Source of the DNA: Bacteroidota bacterium | Lineage (GTDB): Bacteria > Bacteroidota > Bacteroidia > JAADEI01 | DNA length: 6,564 nt | Reading direction: 5' to 3' | Assembly (NCBI GenBank): GCA_024280615.1 | Contig: JAJRPU010000249.1 | Span: 1 to 6,564 of the forward strand | In this document: positions 6,120 through 6,564 of the stretch, in pieces | Position numbering within the stretch: the stretch's first letter is position 1 | Layout: every line of letters starts with the position of its first letter | Program-made: the position numbers and the translations under genes | Notes under the pieces: model-generated | Seen by the model: only the letters and a program-made list of their open reading frames with translations | Databases searched by the model: none | What the model was told of the DNA's origin: nothing

Positions 6120-6233
6120 AGGTCAGCGTGGTATCGTGTGGAACTGCTCAGCGACGGCAAAGGCGTCAACGAAGCATTTGATGAAGGAGTCCTAAAAGAA
6201 CTATATCTGGACGAGGAAAGCAGCACTACTTAA
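6117..6233 (+). other. In-frame TAG and conserved C-terminal continuation of bpsA
   Basis: After TAG (6117-6119) the bpsA frame reads on for 37 codons, RSAWYRVELLSDGKG ... ELYLDEESSTT, to TAA at 6231-6233. The segment matches what I recall of the Thermococcus enzyme's end (W-Y-K-S ... F-R-I ... ELYDDEESSTT), including the acidic tail with ESSTT. The full protein would be 357 aa, close to the roughly 350 aa of the archaeal enzyme. TAG occupies the place of a Tyr, one base from TAT or TAC. The segment contains no further stop or frameshift, so it has not decayed. It has no start codon of its own in this frame near its beginning and is not a separate gene. Confidence 0.85.
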
Positions 6234-6302
6234 TTGTTGTTTACATAAGACACGATAACAGCCATTACACTGTCAGACCCGCACCATCCCGTTGAATATA
6301 AT

Positions 6303-6564
6303 ATGTTGCGTGGGTATATATTGCGGTTTATTATATTGGTGTTAGTTAATGCAATCACTGGAATTCTTATAGCTATAGAGGAATCAAACTCTTCATGGCA
6401 GGACTTCGCCGTGTACATGATAGTTGCTTTGTGGAGCACAGCAGTATTTGCTTTGCTGATTATGCTTGCCAGAAAGGCTTTCAAACAGTTGTGGAAAGCT
6501 ATGTTATCATTGATTATTCTTTGTGTTTCTGAACTAAGTCTATGGATTCTGGCGCTAAAGGATG
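6303..6564 (+). CDS. Multi-pass membrane protein, N-terminal part (cut by the window edge)
   Basis: The frame is open from an ATG at 6303 to the right edge, 87 codons. The in-frame stop upstream is at 6246-6248, and no ATG, GTG or TTG lies between, so 6303 is the best start, with an AT-rich leader and no Shine-Dalgarno sequence. Three hydrophobic segments are visible: about 7-25 (LRFIILVLVNAITGILIAI), 35-56 (FAVYMIVALWSTAVFALLIMLA) and 65-84 (KAMLSLIILCVSELSLWILA), separated by an acidic loop EESNSSWQD and a basic loop RKAFKQLWK. The basic loop suggests a cytoplasmic side between helices 2 and 3. I do not recognise the family. It starts 69 nt after the end of the full bpsA frame and might be co-transcribed with it, as I see no terminator between them. 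Confidence 0.6.
   Translation, partial: MLRGYILRFIILVLVNAITGILIAIEESNSSWQDFAVYMIVALWSTAVFALLIMLARKAFKQLWKAMLSLIILCVSELSLWILALKD

Noticed and set aside
6153..6167. Small hairpin GACG/CGTC downstream of the bpsA TAG as a recoding element
   Set aside because: The stem is only four base pairs and lies over 30 nt after the TAG. It resembles neither a SECIS nor a described pyrrolysine insertion element.
5989..6195. 68-codon plus-strand ORF overlapping the end of bpsA
   Set aside because: It lies in another frame over conserved bpsA codons, has no promoter, and encodes low-complexity Ser/Thr/Lys-rich sequence. It is a shadow frame.
6230..6484. 84-codon minus-strand ORF at the right end
   Set aside because: It is antisense to the membrane-protein frame, which has a more coherent hydrophobic pattern. 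The minus-strand product shows no recognisable feature.

Overview
The window reads as a chromosomal stretch of a Bacteroidota (Bacteroidetes) bacterium. The evidence is the phylum-type -7 promoter box TAnnTTTG in front of several genes, start codons preceded by A/T-rich leaders mostly without a Shine-Dalgarno sequence, two exported proteins whose signal peptides end in Ala^Gln, and a TPR-like protein of a kind common in that phylum. The branched-chain polyamine synthase gene (bpsA) hints at a thermophilic or hot-spring member. That is inference from the known distribution of the enzyme.

Layout from left to right. Positions 1-473 (minus strand) hold the N-terminal 157 codons of an exported protein, probably an outer-membrane beta-barrel, running off the left edge. 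It overlaps by 19 nt the end of an upstream Bcp/PrxQ peroxiredoxin gene (455-943, minus), and the two look like an operon. The peroxiredoxin has a clear promoter at 964-995, which moves its start to 943. Positions 1003-2505 (minus) encode a 500-aa cytoplasmic, all-helical protein of unknown role. A 260-nt divergent intergenic region follows. Positions 2766-5033 (plus) encode a 755-aa exported fibre-like protein with VGIG repeats and a C-terminal peptidase S74 self-cleaving chaperone domain, followed by a strong hairpin terminator (5064-5095). bpsA starts at 5160 with its own TAnnTTTG box. At the right edge a multi-pass membrane protein begins at 6303 and is cut off.

The most notable point is in bpsA. 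An in-frame TAG at 6117-6119 stops the reading frame after 319 codons. The same frame then continues for 37 well-conserved codons to a TAA at 6231-6233 and ends in the family's characteristic acidic ESSTT tail. The TAG sits where the family has Tyr, as far as I recall. This is a fresh nonsense mutation, a suppressed or recoded UAG, or a sequencing error. The other three complete genes all stop with TAA.

The genes do not form one pathway. They look like ordinary housekeeping and surface genes: peroxide defence with an envelope protein, a helical scaffold protein, a surface fibre, polyamine synthesis and a membrane protein. I see no CRISPR array, tRNA, rRNA, transposase or phage structural cluster.
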